In this document: piece by piece, positions 42,324 to 51,626 of the stretch
Numbering within the stretch: position 1 is the stretch's first letter
Layout of the letters: the number at the start of each line of letters is the position of its first letter
Assembly: GCF_014196715.1 (NCBI RefSeq)
Contig: NZ_JACIEF010000003.1
Location: 339,874 to 403,873, forward strand
Source: Pedobacter zeae
GTDB taxonomy: Bacteria > Bacteroidota > Bacteroidia > Sphingobacteriales > Sphingobacteriaceae
Direction: 5' to 3'
DNA: 64,000 nt
The notes under the pieces: generated by a model
Told to the model about the DNA's origin: nothing
Database searches by the model: none
What the model saw: the letters and a program-made list of their open reading frames with translations, nothing else
Made by a program: the position numbers and the translations under genes

Positions 42324-44777
42324 ATGAAAGTACTCAAATTCGGCGGCACATCCGTAGGTTCGGCCGAGAACATTAAAACCCTCTTACGCCTGGTTGGCGA
42401 AGAAAAACAGAAGAACAATCCGGTAGTTGTATTATCGGCAATGAGCGGTGTAACCAATTTGCTAACCGATATGGCCGAAAAGGCCGAACGGGGCGAAGAT
42501 TACGATGCACATTTAAAAGAAATTGAGGCCAAACATTTTGCCGTGATCCGAACTTTGTTGCCGGCAGCGGCGCAAAACCCGGTATTTACACGGTTAAAGA
42601 TCTTTTTTAATGAACTGGAAGACCTGTTGCAGGCCGTAACCAACCTGCGCGAACTAAGTTTACAGACCAAGGATCAGATTATAAGTTACGGTGAGCGCTG
42701 TTCTACTTTTATGATCAGCCATATTGCTTCGCAGCAATTTGGAGATGCTCTTTATGTAAACGGTGCAGATTACATCAAAACAGACAGCAATTTTGGTCAG
42801 GCAAAAGTAGATACCGAACTGACTGAAATGCTGATCAACAACTTTTACCAGGAAAATAAAAACAAGGTACTTTTTGTTACCGGTTTTATTGCCAGCAATG
42901 CAGCCGGACGGGTAACTACCCTGGGCCGTGGCGGCTCTGACTATACCGCGGCAGTTTGGGGCGCAGCCTTAAATGCAGAAGAAATAGAAATCTGGACCGA
43001 TGTAAACGGCATGATGACTGCAGACCCGCGGATCGTAAAAAAAGCTTTTTCTTTGCCAGAATTAAGCTATACTGAAGCCATGGAGTTGAGTTATTTCGGT
43101 GCAAAAGTAATTTACCCTCCTACCATGATCCCGGCTTTCATGAAAAAAATCCCGATTGTAATTAAAAACACTTTCGAACCGGATTTTGCGGGAACCTATA
43201 TCAAAAGTGATGTAAAATCGTCGAACTTACCCATTAAAGGCATTTCATCTATCGATCATATCAGCATCATCAACCTCAGTGGCAGTGGTATGGTTGGTAA
43301 AGCCGGTTTTAGCGGCCGCTTATTTTCATTACTCTCCCGCGAGCAGATCAATGTGGTTTTAATTACACAATCGTCATCAGAACACAGCATTACGTTCGCG
43401 GTTAAACCAACAGATGCTTCACAGGCTATCTCCTTAATCAAAAAGGAATTTGAACTCGAATTGGACGCTAAGAAGCTTGAATTACCGGAAGTTGAAAATA
43501 ACCTGGCAGTTTTGGCCATAGTGGGCGAAAACATGAAACGTACCCCGGGTATGAGCGGCCGTTTATTCAGTGCGCTTGGCCGTAATGGCATCAACGTAAG
43601 GGCCATTGCACAGGGTTCTTCAGAATATAATATTTCTGTTATCATCAGTAAAGACGATTTATCGAAAGCCGTAAATGCAGTTCACGATGCTTTTTTTACC
43701 GACCTAAAAAGGACCTTGAATATTTTTTGCTTAGGGACCGGAAATATCGGAAAAACCCTTTTCAACCAATTAAAAGAGCAAATGCCTTTCCTGGCGGCCA
43801 ATAACGACCTCCAGGTAAAGGTTACGGGAATAAGCAATACGCGTAAAATGACTTTCAATGCGGATGGCTTGTCGCTCGACAACTGGGAAGCAGAATTAGC
43901 GGATCAGGGCGAACCGGCCAACCTGGCTGAATTTGTAGCTAAAATGAAGGCCATGAACCTGCCTAACTGTGTTTTTGTTGATAATACTGCAGCTGAAGCC
44001 CCAATTGAATTTTACCAGGGTATATTCGAAAGCAGTATTTCGGTGGTAACCTGTAATAAAAAAGGTAACTCGGCCGATTTTGCACAATACAAATCGTTTA
44101 AAGATACTGCGCGAAAATTTGGAGTAGATTTTTATTACGAAACCAATGTAGGTGCCGGTTTACCAATTATCAGAACCTTAAGAGAATTAATGATGAGTGG
44201 CGATAAAGTGGCACGTATTGAAGCTATATTATCAGGAACCATTTCTTACATCTTCAATAACTTTAAAGGTGATGCCGGATTTTACGAAACGGTAAAAGAA
44301 GCACAGGAACTCGGCTATACCGAACCCGACCCGCGCGATGATTTAAACGGAAAAGATTTTATGCGTAAAATGCTGATCCTGGCGCGCGATGCCGGTTATC
44401 CTTTAGAAGCGAGCGACGTAAAAATCGACAACATTTTACCGGACGCGTGTTTAAACGCAACATCAGTTGAAGATTTTTATTCAGAATTACAGGCTAATGC
44501 GGCTTACTTTGAAGATCTGAAAAATACCGCAGCCAAAGATGGAAAGGTATTACGTTACATCGGAAAACTCGAAAACGGAAATGTTGAAATCAGCCTGCAG
44601 ATGGTTGATGACAGCCATCCTTTCTTTATGCTTTCGGGAAGCGACAACATTATTTCTTTCACCACGGATCGTTATAAATCGCGCCCTTTAGTGGTAAAAG
44701 GACCGGGTGCGGGAGCAGAAGTTACCGCAGCTGGAGTTTTTGCCGATATCATTAACGTAGGAACTTTAAGCAATTAA
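42324..44777 (+). CDS. thrA: Bifunctional aspartokinase / homoserine dehydrogenase
   Basis: An 817-residue fusion. The aspartokinase part (1-290) opens with MKVLKFGGTSVGSAENI and has GRGGSDYTAAVWG. Two ACT regulatory segments follow (about 310-460; NLSGSGMVGKAGFSGRLF and VGENMKRTPGMSGRLFSALGR). The homoserine dehydrogenase part (about 465-817) has GTGNIGKTLFNQL, NKKGNSADFAQYKSF, ETNVGAGLPIIRTLREL and DPRDDLNGKDFMRKM. It catalyses the first and third steps from aspartate to threonine. It is controlled by the leader at 42099-42238. Confidence 0.97.
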   Translation: MKVLKFGGTSVGSAENIKTLLRLVGEEKQKNNPVVVLSAMSGVTNLLTDMAEKAERGEDYDAHLKEIEAKHFAVIRTLLPAAAQNPVFTRLKIFFNELEDLLQAVTNLRELSLQTKDQIISYGERCSTFMISHIASQQFGDALYVNGADYIKTDSNFGQAKVDTELTEMLINNFYQENKNKVLFVTGFIASNAAGRVTTLGRGGSDYTAAVWGAALNAEEIEIWTDVNGMMTADPRIVKKAFSLPELSYTEAMELSYFGAKVIYPPTMIPAFMKKIPIVIKNTFEPDFAGTYIKSDVKSSNLPIKGISSIDHISIINLSGSGMVGKAGFSGRLFSLLSREQINVVLITQSSSEHSITFAVKPTDASQAISLIKKEFELELDAKKLELPEVENNLAVLAIVGENMKRTPGMSGRLFSALGRNGINVRAIAQGSSEYNISVIISKDDLSKAVNAVHDAFFTDLKRTLNIFCLGTGNIGKTLFNQLKEQMPFLAANNDLQVKVTGISNTRKMTFNADGLSLDNWEAELADQGEPANLAEFVAKMKAMNLPNCVFVDNTAAEAPIEFYQGIFESSISVVTCNKKGNSADFAQYKSFKDTARKFGVDFYYETNVGAGLPIIRTLRELMMSGDKVARIEAILSGTISYIFNNFKGDAGFYETVKEAQELGYTEPDPRDDLNGKDFMRKMLILARDAGYPLEASDVKIDNILPDACLNATSVEDFYSELQANAAYFEDLKNTAAKDGKVLRYIGKLENGNVEISLQMVDDSHPFFMLSGSDNIISFTTDRYKSRPLVVKGPGAGAEVTAAGVFADIINVGTLSN

Positions 44778-44781
44778 TTGT

Positions 44782-45234
44782 ATGCATCCGGTTTTAGTAC
44801 AAAAGAATGAAATCATGCAACTGGTGAACCAGGCGCTGATTGATTTTGAAAATATTGATGAAACGGCCTGGAATGATAAGCCGCAACCAAATAAGTGGTC
44901 GAAAAAGGAATTATTGGGCCATTTGATTGATAGTGCGTCCAATAACATCCGCCGCCTCATTGTTGGCCAATACGAGCAAGGGGTTAAAATCATTTACCAC
45001 CAGGATGAGTGGGTAGCCTATCAAAATTACCAGGCGGCCGATCTTGAAGAAGTGAAAACCCTGTGGAAGCTTTCGAATAACCAGATCTGCCGGGTTATTG
45101 AAAATATCCCTCCGGAAAAACTGCAAAACACTTGCGATACCGGAAAAGGAAAGACAGCGCTGCACAGCCTTTCCTATTTTATCGAAGATTACGTTGTGCA
45201 CTTAAAATATCATTTAAACCAAATCACTGCTTAA
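44782..45234 (+). CDS. DinB-like four-helix protein
   Basis: A 150-residue protein of the DinB/YfiT-like superfamily. It begins with WNDKPQPNKWSKKELLGHLIDSASNNIRRLI, giving a metal-ligand His, and ends with YFIEDYVVHLKYHLNQI, giving two more His. The family includes metal-dependent thiol transferases and hydrolases of unknown substrate. It sits 4 nt after thrA and 21 nt before thrB, inside the threonine operon, so it is co-transcribed. A link to threonine metabolism is not known to me. Confidence 0.82.
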   Translation: MHPVLVQKNEIMQLVNQALIDFENIDETAWNDKPQPNKWSKKELLGHLIDSASNNIRRLIVGQYEQGVKIIYHQDEWVAYQNYQAADLEEVKTLWKLSNNQICRVIENIPPEKLQNTCDTGKGKTALHSLSYFIEDYVVHLKYHLNQITA

Positions 45235-45255
45235 CCAAGCGCTAAGCTAATAATA

Positions 45256-46188
45256 ATGAAAAATAGTATAAAAGTTTTCGCCCCAGCCACTGTTGCCAAC
45301 GTAGTTTGTGGTTTCGATGTACTGGGATTTGCCGTTAATGAACCAGGCGATGAAGTTGAAATGCGTTTTACCGATACACCTGGCGTAGTGATCAAAACGA
45401 TTACCGGCGATGACGGCCGTTTGCCTTTAGATGCTGCAAAAAACACCGTTAGCGCCAGCGTACAACATTACCTGAAACACGTAAACCGGTTGGATGTAGG
45501 CGTAGAAATTAAGCTGCACAAAAAAATGCCAATAGGTAGCGGCTTAGGTTCGAGTTCGGCGAGTACCGTTGCCGGTTTATTTGCCATAAACAAATTAATG
45601 GGCGATTTGCTGACCACCAAAGAACTGGTTCCATTTGCCATGAAAGGCGAAGAATTGGCCTGTGGCTATGGTCACGCCGATAATGTTGCACCTGCTTTAC
45701 TTGGCGGATTTGTATTGGTTAGAAGCTACGAACCGCTCGATGTAATTTCTTTGCCTACCCCTGCAGGCATGTATGCGGCAATCGTTTATCCTGAAGTAGA
45801 TGTACCAACGAAAGATGCACGCCAGATGATCCGCAGTAAAGTATCGTTAAAAGATGCGGTTACCCAATGGGGAAATGTAGCCGGACTGGTGAGCGGCTTG
45901 TTTATGAACGATTTTGATCTGATCGGGAGAAGCATGAAAGATGTACTGGTAGAGCCAACCCGTTCCATCTTAATTCCGGGTTTTGAAGAAATGAGAACGC
46001 TGGCCATGGAAAATGGTGCCATCGGATTCGGAATTTCAGGATCAGGTCCATCAGTATTCGCCTTAACCAGGGACGAAGAAACTGCCCGAAAAATCACAAA
46101 ATCGCAGCAACAACATTTACATAAAATAAATATTAACAGCAAAGCTTTTGTTTCTCCTGTAAACGCGGAAGGACCAAGAGTGATGTAA
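45256..46188 (+). CDS. thrB: Homoserine kinase
   Basis: A 310-residue GHMP kinase. Motifs are FAPATVANVVCGFDVLGFAV at the N terminus, the phosphate loop PIGSGLGSSSAST, and the C-terminal GFGISGSGPSVFALT. It phosphorylates homoserine for threonine synthase. It lies between the DinB-like gene and thrC. Confidence 0.97.
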   Translation: MKNSIKVFAPATVANVVCGFDVLGFAVNEPGDEVEMRFTDTPGVVIKTITGDDGRLPLDAAKNTVSASVQHYLKHVNRLDVGVEIKLHKKMPIGSGLGSSSASTVAGLFAINKLMGDLLTTKELVPFAMKGEELACGYGHADNVAPALLGGFVLVRSYEPLDVISLPTPAGMYAAIVYPEVDVPTKDARQMIRSKVSLKDAVTQWGNVAGLVSGLFMNDFDLIGRSMKDVLVEPTRSILIPGFEEMRTLAMENGAIGFGISGSGPSVFALTRDEETARKITKSQQQHLHKININSKAFVSPVNAEGPRVM

Positions 46189-46191
46189 GTA

Positions 46192-46272
46192 AGGTGTAAG
46201 GTAAAAGGCATAAGGCGTGGGGGCATACCTATCGCACAGCCCTAAACCTTACACCCTAAAGCTTATAACTTA
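46192..46272. repeat. Simple-word inverted repeat between thrB and thrC
   Basis: ggtgtaaggt at 46193-46202 is perfectly complementary to accttacacc at 46246-46255, within words gtaag, ggcataaggc and ccttacacc. It is part of the thr mRNA and could form a hairpin just before thrC. Confidence 0.75.
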
Positions 46273-46274
46273 AA

Positions 46275-47582
46275 ATGAAACTATACTCAACCAATAATAA
46301 AGATTTACGGGTTTCTTTTAAAGAAGCCGTTTTTAACAGCATGCCACAGGATAAAGGTTTATATATGCCTGTTGAAATTCCACAGCTGGATCCTGCTTTT
46401 ATCGAAAATATTGAACAGTACACTTTACCCGAAATTGCGTATCAGGTAGCTTCTGCACTGCTGAAAGATGAAATTCCGGCAGATGACTTACAATCCCTTA
46501 TAGCTGATGCCATTAATTTTGAGGCACCGGCTGTTAAATTAGATGATAAAACCTTCGTTTTGGAACTTTTCCATGGCCCATCTCTGGCTTTTAAAGATTT
46601 TGGCGCCCGCTTTATGAGCCGGGTAATGGCCTATTTCTTAAAAGATGGCGAACAACTTTTAGACGTGCTGGTTGCTACTTCAGGCGATACCGGCGGCGCA
46701 GTAGCTTTGGGATTCTTAGGCGTGCCTAATACCAGGGTAACCATCCTTTATCCGGAAGGAAAAGTGAGTCCGATACAAGAGCTGCAGTTAACCACCAATG
46801 GAGAAAACATTCGCGCCATTGAAGTAAAGGGTACTTTTGACGACTGCCAGGCTTTGGTAAAACAAGCTTTTGCCGATGCTGAGCTTAATGCAAGATTCCG
46901 CCTAACCTCGGCTAACTCGATTAATATTTCGAGGTTAATCCCGCAAACCTTCTATTATTTCAACACTTATGCACAGCTGAAAAAACAAGGGCATAATGCT
47001 GTGGTTTTTTCCGTACCAAGCGGAAACTTCGGCAATATTGGTGCAGGTTTATTAGCTTACAAACTGGGTTTACCTGTAAAACAGTTTATCGCCGCTACCA
47101 ATGTTAATGATACGGTGCCCCGCTTTTTAGCCACGGGTAACTATGAAACCAAACCTTCTACACAAACGTATTCGAATGCAATGGATGTGGGTGCACCAAG
47201 CAATTGGGTAAGGATTATGGATTTGTTTAACCAGGATGTTGAAGCTTTAAAAAAAGTGGTTACTGCTTATCGCTTTACCGACGAAGAGACACTGGCCGGA
47301 ATCAAGGCCATCGACAATCAGTTTAATTATGTGGCCTGTCCGCACACTGCCATTGCCTATCTGGCGGTAGAAAAATATAGACAAGAAAATCCGACAGATG
47401 AAAGCGCTGCAGTATTTTTATCTACGGCACACGCCTGCAAATTCCCGGATATCTTTCCTGCGGATATCGCTGTCAAAATCGAAATCCCGGAGCAGGTTAC
47501 AGCTTTAGAAAGCAAACCTAAACAGGCTGATCAGCTAGGCGTAGATTTTGAAGGGTTTAAGGCGTATCTGCTAAAAGGGTAA
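46275..47582 (+). CDS. thrC: Threonine synthase
   Basis: A 435-residue PLP enzyme. It opens MKLYSTNNKDLRVSFKEAVFNSMPQDKGLYMP and has the PLP lysine in GPSLAFKDFGARF, then VATSGDTGGAVALGFLG and the Gly-loop SVPSGNFGNIGAGLLAYKLG. It converts O-phosphohomoserine to threonine. It is the last gene of the threonine operon. Confidence 0.97.
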   Translation: MKLYSTNNKDLRVSFKEAVFNSMPQDKGLYMPVEIPQLDPAFIENIEQYTLPEIAYQVASALLKDEIPADDLQSLIADAINFEAPAVKLDDKTFVLELFHGPSLAFKDFGARFMSRVMAYFLKDGEQLLDVLVATSGDTGGAVALGFLGVPNTRVTILYPEGKVSPIQELQLTTNGENIRAIEVKGTFDDCQALVKQAFADAELNARFRLTSANSINISRLIPQTFYYFNTYAQLKKQGHNAVVFSVPSGNFGNIGAGLLAYKLGLPVKQFIAATNVNDTVPRFLATGNYETKPSTQTYSNAMDVGAPSNWVRIMDLFNQDVEALKKVVTAYRFTDEETLAGIKAIDNQFNYVACPHTAIAYLAVEKYRQENPTDESAAVFLSTAHACKFPDIFPADIAVKIEIPEQVTALESKPKQADQLGVDFEGFKAYLLKG

Positions 47583-47677
47583 TAGTATGCTGTTAGGGAT
47601 TTGTAATTTCTACTGTTGAAAAGATTTTAATCCTTTTAGAAATTGTTCGAAACCAGATTACACATCCGAAAAATGAC

Positions 47678-47702
47678 TGGTCCGGATTGCAAATCCGGAC
47701 CA
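47678..47702. repeat. Perfect 11-bp hairpin after thrC
   Basis: tggtccggatt / aatccggacca with loop gca. It lies in the convergent gap between thrC and the secreted small protein. There is no T run on either side, so it is better described as a dispersed palindromic repeat than a terminator, though it could help stop transcription. Confidence 0.75.
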
Positions 47703-47709
47703 ACTTAAA

Positions 47710-48069
47710 TTAATTAACCGAAGCGAAAGCTGTAGAAGTAATGCTGACATTATTAAATGTAGCACTTCCTGAATCGGTGGTAATGGCTTGTCCGTTAAAT
47801 CTAAATGTGCGTGTACCCGGGGCCGCAGTATAAATAATAACCGTATAGGTACCGGCAGTCAACGGGCCATATGAACCTCCACTCGGGCCAAAATAAGCAC
47901 TAATTGGAGTAGGGCCGTACAGGTAAATAGATCCGTTATCGCCGGTTCCATTACTTAAATTTAAACCAATGCTAAAAAATTTACTGGCACTATTTTCAGC
48001 CTTAATTTTTTGCAAAGGCAACATAGCCAGCACTGTACAGAACAGGAATAATTGAATAAGCTTTTTCAT
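47710..48069 (-). CDS. Small secreted protein, unknown function
   Basis: A 119-residue protein with a signal peptide (LIQLFLFCTVLAMLPLQKIKA, cleavage near residue 24). The mature part is rich in Gly, Ser, Thr and Tyr (GTGDNGSIYLYGPTPISAYFGPSGG, SYGPLTAGTYTVIIYTA) and looks like a beta-rich secreted domain. No domain family recognised. It is the first of three small genes before the PLP decarboxylase. Confidence 0.6.
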   Translation of the reverse strand: MKKLIQLFLFCTVLAMLPLQKIKAENSASKFFSIGLNLSNGTGDNGSIYLYGPTPISAYFGPSGGSYGPLTAGTYTVIIYTAAPGTRTFRFNGQAITTDSGSATFNNVSITSTAFASVN

Positions 48070-48160
48070 AACAATTGTTTTTTAATGGTAGATTTATATT
48101 GGTTATTTTTATAAAAATAAAAAATTTAAGCGTTATTCAGGATCGGTTTATTTATAAAAA

Positions 48161-48192
48161 TAAAAAAGGTCAGGATATTACTCCCGACCTAA
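48161..48192 (-). terminator. Terminator after the S74-like gene
   Basis: On the minus strand aggtcggg / cctgacct (one G-U pair) is followed by a U run, 24 nt after the stop codon at 48214. Confidence 0.75.
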
Positions 48193-48213
48193 ATTAATTA
48201 TAAGACTAAAAAA

Positions 48214-48627
48214 CTACTTTGTATTTCTGGATTTTAAACTGTTTAATTCTGCCCTTAATTGCGCTATTTGCTCTTGTTGCTCCTTTATACTGGCTACCAG
48301 AAGCGGGACCAGGCTTTCATAATCTACTTTGGTAATGGTGGCGCTTTTAAAGGCATTTTTGCCCGAGCTGTAGTCTTTTGCCTGTACTGAAACAATACCC
48401 GGAACGGCTGCCTTTGCATCGGCACCTACAAAACCATATTGTGGCCTTGCAGATAATCTTAATTTTTCGGCCCAGGCTTTATCATAATTAAAACTTACCG
48501 GTTCAAGTTTAATAACCTGCCCTAGGGCGTTTTCGATAGGTTTAACATTGTGTTGCGCAACTTCTTGCGCACTTAATTTTAAAGAGGCAGCGGCTAACAG
48601 CACTGCAAATGAAATTGCTCGTTTCAT
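48214..48627 (-). CDS. Secreted protein with peptidase S74 (tail-spike chaperone)-like domain
   Basis: A 137-residue protein with a signal peptide (ISFAVLLAAASLKLSA, cleavage near residue 20). The body resembles the intramolecular chaperone domain of tail spikes and endosialidases: ALGQVIKLEPVSFNYD, RPQYGFVGADAKAAVPGIV, and ITKVDYESLVPLLVASIKEQQEQIAQLRAELNSLK, ending in a coiled coil. It is a domain on its own with no phage genes around. Bacteroidota have many such stand-alone or adhesin-linked copies; function unknown. Confidence 0.72.
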   Translation of the reverse strand: MKRAISFAVLLAAASLKLSAQEVAQHNVKPIENALGQVIKLEPVSFNYDKAWAEKLRLSARPQYGFVGADAKAAVPGIVSVQAKDYSSGKNAFKSATITKVDYESLVPLLVASIKEQQEQIAQLRAELNSLKSRNTK

Positions 48628-48703
48628 ATATATATTCTGTGTTTTTTTAAATAGAAATGGGTTCTGTTTATGCTAAACAGGAAAACAAACCTTAAAGGGA
48701 TGT

Positions 48704-49006
48704 TTATACGGAAGGTGGTGGAGTTAAAATATCCGGGAAGTAAGCCAACTGAAAAGAATGGTCAGGAATGATCACCCTTTTTGAAATTTGAAACGGGAAA
48801 TATACTGCTCCCTGAAATACGATCTGCTGTACCTCATACTCACTTTCTGCTTTTTTTTCTTCCTTCTCTGTTGCATCGTCATTCGCAGATGCAAGTTCAA
48901 TCTGGCTGGTAACCTGGCTTAAATACGAAACAACATGGCTTACCTTTAAGAAAAAAGTAATCGCTATGCAGACAATCAGTATATATTTAAAGCCTCCGGA
49001 TTTCAT
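48704..49006 (-). CDS. Small membrane-anchored protein, unknown function
   Basis: A 100-residue protein with one N-terminal hydrophobic helix (YILIVCIAITFFLKVSHVV), an acidic patch (ASANDDATEKEEKKAESEYE) and a C-terminal region ending in PPPS. No domain family recognised. It is next to a PLP decarboxylase. Confidence 0.55.
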   Translation of the reverse strand: MKSGGFKYILIVCIAITFFLKVSHVVSYLSQVTSQIELASANDDATEKEEKKAESEYEVQQIVFQGAVYFPFQISKRVIIPDHSFQLAYFPDILTPPPSV

Positions 49007-49050
49007 TTTTACAAATATAAACGATCTGCTTTTAAAACAATAATCTGAGC

Positions 49051-50448
49051 TTAAAGTTCGTTAAGAATTTCGAGCATGGCATTGGTAGCCAGTTCCACAT
49101 CAGCTACTGAAGTGCGCCAGTTTACAAAAGCAGCACGTATTCCTTTTTTCCCGTTATAAAACGTAGGGGTCATGAATACTTTTCCGCCTTTATTTAACTT
49201 ATTCAGGAAAACTGCAACTAAACTTTCATCTCTTAACGAAAAACAAACGGTATTTAAACGTACAGGCGCCAACAACCCGAAGTTTGGATTTTCATTAATA
49301 AAATCAGCAAACTGTAAAGCCATTTCCACATTGGTTTCTATAATTTCCTGATAACCCCTTTTTCCATAACTTGTAAGGGTAAACCAAGCCGGTAAAGCTT
49401 TCAGGCGGCGGGAGTTTTCGGGCAGGAAATTGAGGTAGCTGAAGTTTTCCATCGGATCGCCCAGATAGGCTGCATTCGAGTTCTGAAACGTTTCTACCTG
49501 CAGCAACTGGTGTTTTTCTTTCACAAAAAACACAGCACTTTCATAAGGTACATTTAACCACTTATGGCAATCAACGGTAATACTATCGGCATTTTCCCAG
49601 CCTTTAAGCAGGTGGCGGTATTTCGGTGAACAGGATGCAAAGCCGCCAAAGGCGGCATCGATATGCCACCAAAAATTATATTTTTCTTTCAGGATATTAA
49701 TCGCTTCAAAATCATCAAAATCTACTGTATTTACCGTTCCCGCACTCGAGATCAAGATAAAGGGTTCGCCGTTTAAGGCTTGTATTTTCAGTTCCAGATC
49801 AGCAACATCCAGCGCTTCTCGATTGCCTTCCATAACTTTTACCTGAATAAAATTACCACTTCCTAAACCCAGCATCGACAAGGATTTTACGGCAGATGAA
49901 TGTGGTGTGGCCGATAATACTTTTACGGTTCCAGACACCCCTTCTCTTGCAAAATCTTTACCCAACTGTTTGCCAATCCATTGTCTGGCCACAGCCAGGC
50001 AGGTGAAATTAGACAGGGTTGCCCCGGTTACAAAACCACCAAAATAATCCTTAGGCAAGTTAAACAGGGAAAGCAATAGCTGGATGGTCTCCAGTTCGAT
50101 AACTGCTGAAATATCGCCAGTACCCTTTGCGGTCTGTGTGTTTTGATCGTAGATGGTGGATAACCAATCGCCGGCAATGGCTGCAGGAGTTGTTCCTCCG
50201 GTTACAAAGCCCCAATATCTCGGGCCAGATGAAGCCACCATAACGGGTTCGAAACGCCGGTTAAACTGGGCGAAGGTATTTTTAACACCTATACCCTCTT
50301 CACTTAAATCAGGAATAATTTCCACTTCTGAGGGATTTGCTGTTGAGCGCTCATGAATATGATTTAAATAGTCTATGCCCTGTTGTTTCACTTCTGTTAA
50401 TATGGCATCAAGGTTTTGTTGGTCGGTACTTAAAGTATTCATGATCAT
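49051..50448 (-). CDS. Pyridoxal-dependent decarboxylase (group II, glutamate/aromatic type)
   Basis: A 465-residue fold-type I PLP enzyme. The PLP lysine is near residue 296 in SITVDCHKWLNVPYESAVFF, and the cofactor Asp is in WWHIDAAFGG. Other signatures are GATLSNFTCLAVAR and YWGFVTGGTTPAAIAGDWL. It could act on an aromatic or acidic amino acid; specificity is not clear from sequence. It lies 80 nt after metF on the same strand. A start at Met3 is equally likely. Confidence 0.85.
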   Translation of the reverse strand: MIMNTLSTDQQNLDAILTEVKQQGIDYLNHIHERSTANPSEVEIIPDLSEEGIGVKNTFAQFNRRFEPVMVASSGPRYWGFVTGGTTPAAIAGDWLSTIYDQNTQTAKGTGDISAVIELETIQLLLSLFNLPKDYFGGFVTGATLSNFTCLAVARQWIGKQLGKDFAREGVSGTVKVLSATPHSSAVKSLSMLGLGSGNFIQVKVMEGNREALDVADLELKIQALNGEPFILISSAGTVNTVDFDDFEAINILKEKYNFWWHIDAAFGGFASCSPKYRHLLKGWENADSITVDCHKWLNVPYESAVFFVKEKHQLLQVETFQNSNAAYLGDPMENFSYLNFLPENSRRLKALPAWFTLTSYGKRGYQEIIETNVEMALQFADFINENPNFGLLAPVRLNTVCFSLRDESLVAVFLNKLNKGGKVFMTPTFYNGKKGIRAAFVNWRTSVADVELATNAMLEILNEL

Positions 50449-50528
50449 TTCAATTTTCCATCATCCTCAATTCAATCAGCATCTTTTGGTTAAGACCCTG
50501 AAAATAAATCAGATCAGTGGTTCTCTCC

Positions 50529-51482
50529 TTAAAAAATAGCCTTTGCAATCTTTTTAGTCTGCTTAGGGCGGCCCATGGTATAAAAGTGCAATACCGGAAC
50601 TCCAAAATCAATCAATTCTTTACATTGTTTAATCATGGCTTCTGTACCGATTTCTTTTGCCTCGTTATTATTTTTAGCGTGAGCCAGGGCATCGGTTAAC
50701 TCATCAGGTAAATCGATGTGGAAAACCTTAGGCAGCACATTTAACTGCGATAAGGTACTGATGGGCTTTAATCCCGGAATAATCGGGATATTAATATCAT
50801 TTTCCCTGCATTTCTTTACAAAATCGAAATACTTCTGGTTATCGAAAAACATCTGTGTTACAATAAACTCTGCACCTGCCTCTACCTTCTTTTTCAGGTA
50901 TTTGAAATCGGTATTCATATTAGGGGCCTCAAAATGTTTTTCGGGATAGCCGGCAACACCGATACAAAAATCGCTCTTAAAGGTTTCTACATCTTCATGC
51001 AAAAATTTACCTTCGTTATGGTTCTTAATGTGTTCAATCAGGTCTGTGGCATAACAATGTCCGCCCGGGGTAGGAACAAAATTTCCATCCGCTTTACGGG
51101 CGTCGCCGCGCAGGGCCAGTACGTTATCAATGCCTAAAAACTGGAGATCGATCAGGGCATTTTCCGTTTCTTCTTTGGTAAAACCGCCACAAATAAGATG
51201 CGGAACGGCATCAACCTTATATTTATGGATAATGGCTGCACAAATGGCAATGGTACCCGGACGTTTACGGTACGACACCTTTTCCAATAAACCATTTGCC
51301 TGTTCTTTATAAATGTAATCTTCGCGGAGCGAGGTTACATCGATAAAAGGCGGATTAAACTCCAAAAGTGGTTCTATGGCATCGTAAATCCATTGGATGC
51401 TTTGCCCTTTTATAGGCGGTAATAATTCAAAAGAAAATAAGGTCTTACCCTTCGCGTTTTTTATATGGTCTGTAATCTTCAT
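50529..51482 (-). CDS. metF: 5,10-methylenetetrahydrofolate reductase
   Basis: A 317-residue flavoenzyme giving 5-methyltetrahydrofolate for methionine synthase. Signatures are LFSFELLPPIKG, FIDVTSLREDY, DNVLALRGDARK, ATDLIEHIKN and FIVTQMFFDNQKYFDFVKKCR. It is downstream of metH by 144 nt on the same strand, so the two form a methionine unit under the riboswitch upstream of metH. Confidence 0.95.
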   Translation of the reverse strand: MKITDHIKNAKGKTLFSFELLPPIKGQSIQWIYDAIEPLLEFNPPFIDVTSLREDYIYKEQANGLLEKVSYRKRPGTIAICAAIIHKYKVDAVPHLICGGFTKEETENALIDLQFLGIDNVLALRGDARKADGNFVPTPGGHCYATDLIEHIKNHNEGKFLHEDVETFKSDFCIGVAGYPEKHFEAPNMNTDFKYLKKKVEAGAEFIVTQMFFDNQKYFDFVKKCRENDINIPIIPGLKPISTLSQLNVLPKVFHIDLPDELTDALAHAKNNNEAKEIGTEAMIKQCKELIDFGVPVLHFYTMGRPKQTKKIAKAIF

Positions 51483-51626
51483 AACCTAATTTAGTTGTGA
51501 TGCCGGATGCTGATGAAACATCTCTAACACCATAGCAGTTCCTGTTTTTTGATGACTGCTCACATCAAAATCATCTGTTCTCCGCGCCCGGGTTCCTTCG
51601 TTGCACGCAGGATAACCAGGCGAAGG

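Noticed and set aside
48214..48627. Tail-fibre gene of a prophage
   Set aside because: The protein has a signal peptide and no phage genes are nearby, so a host-encoded secreted protein is more likely.
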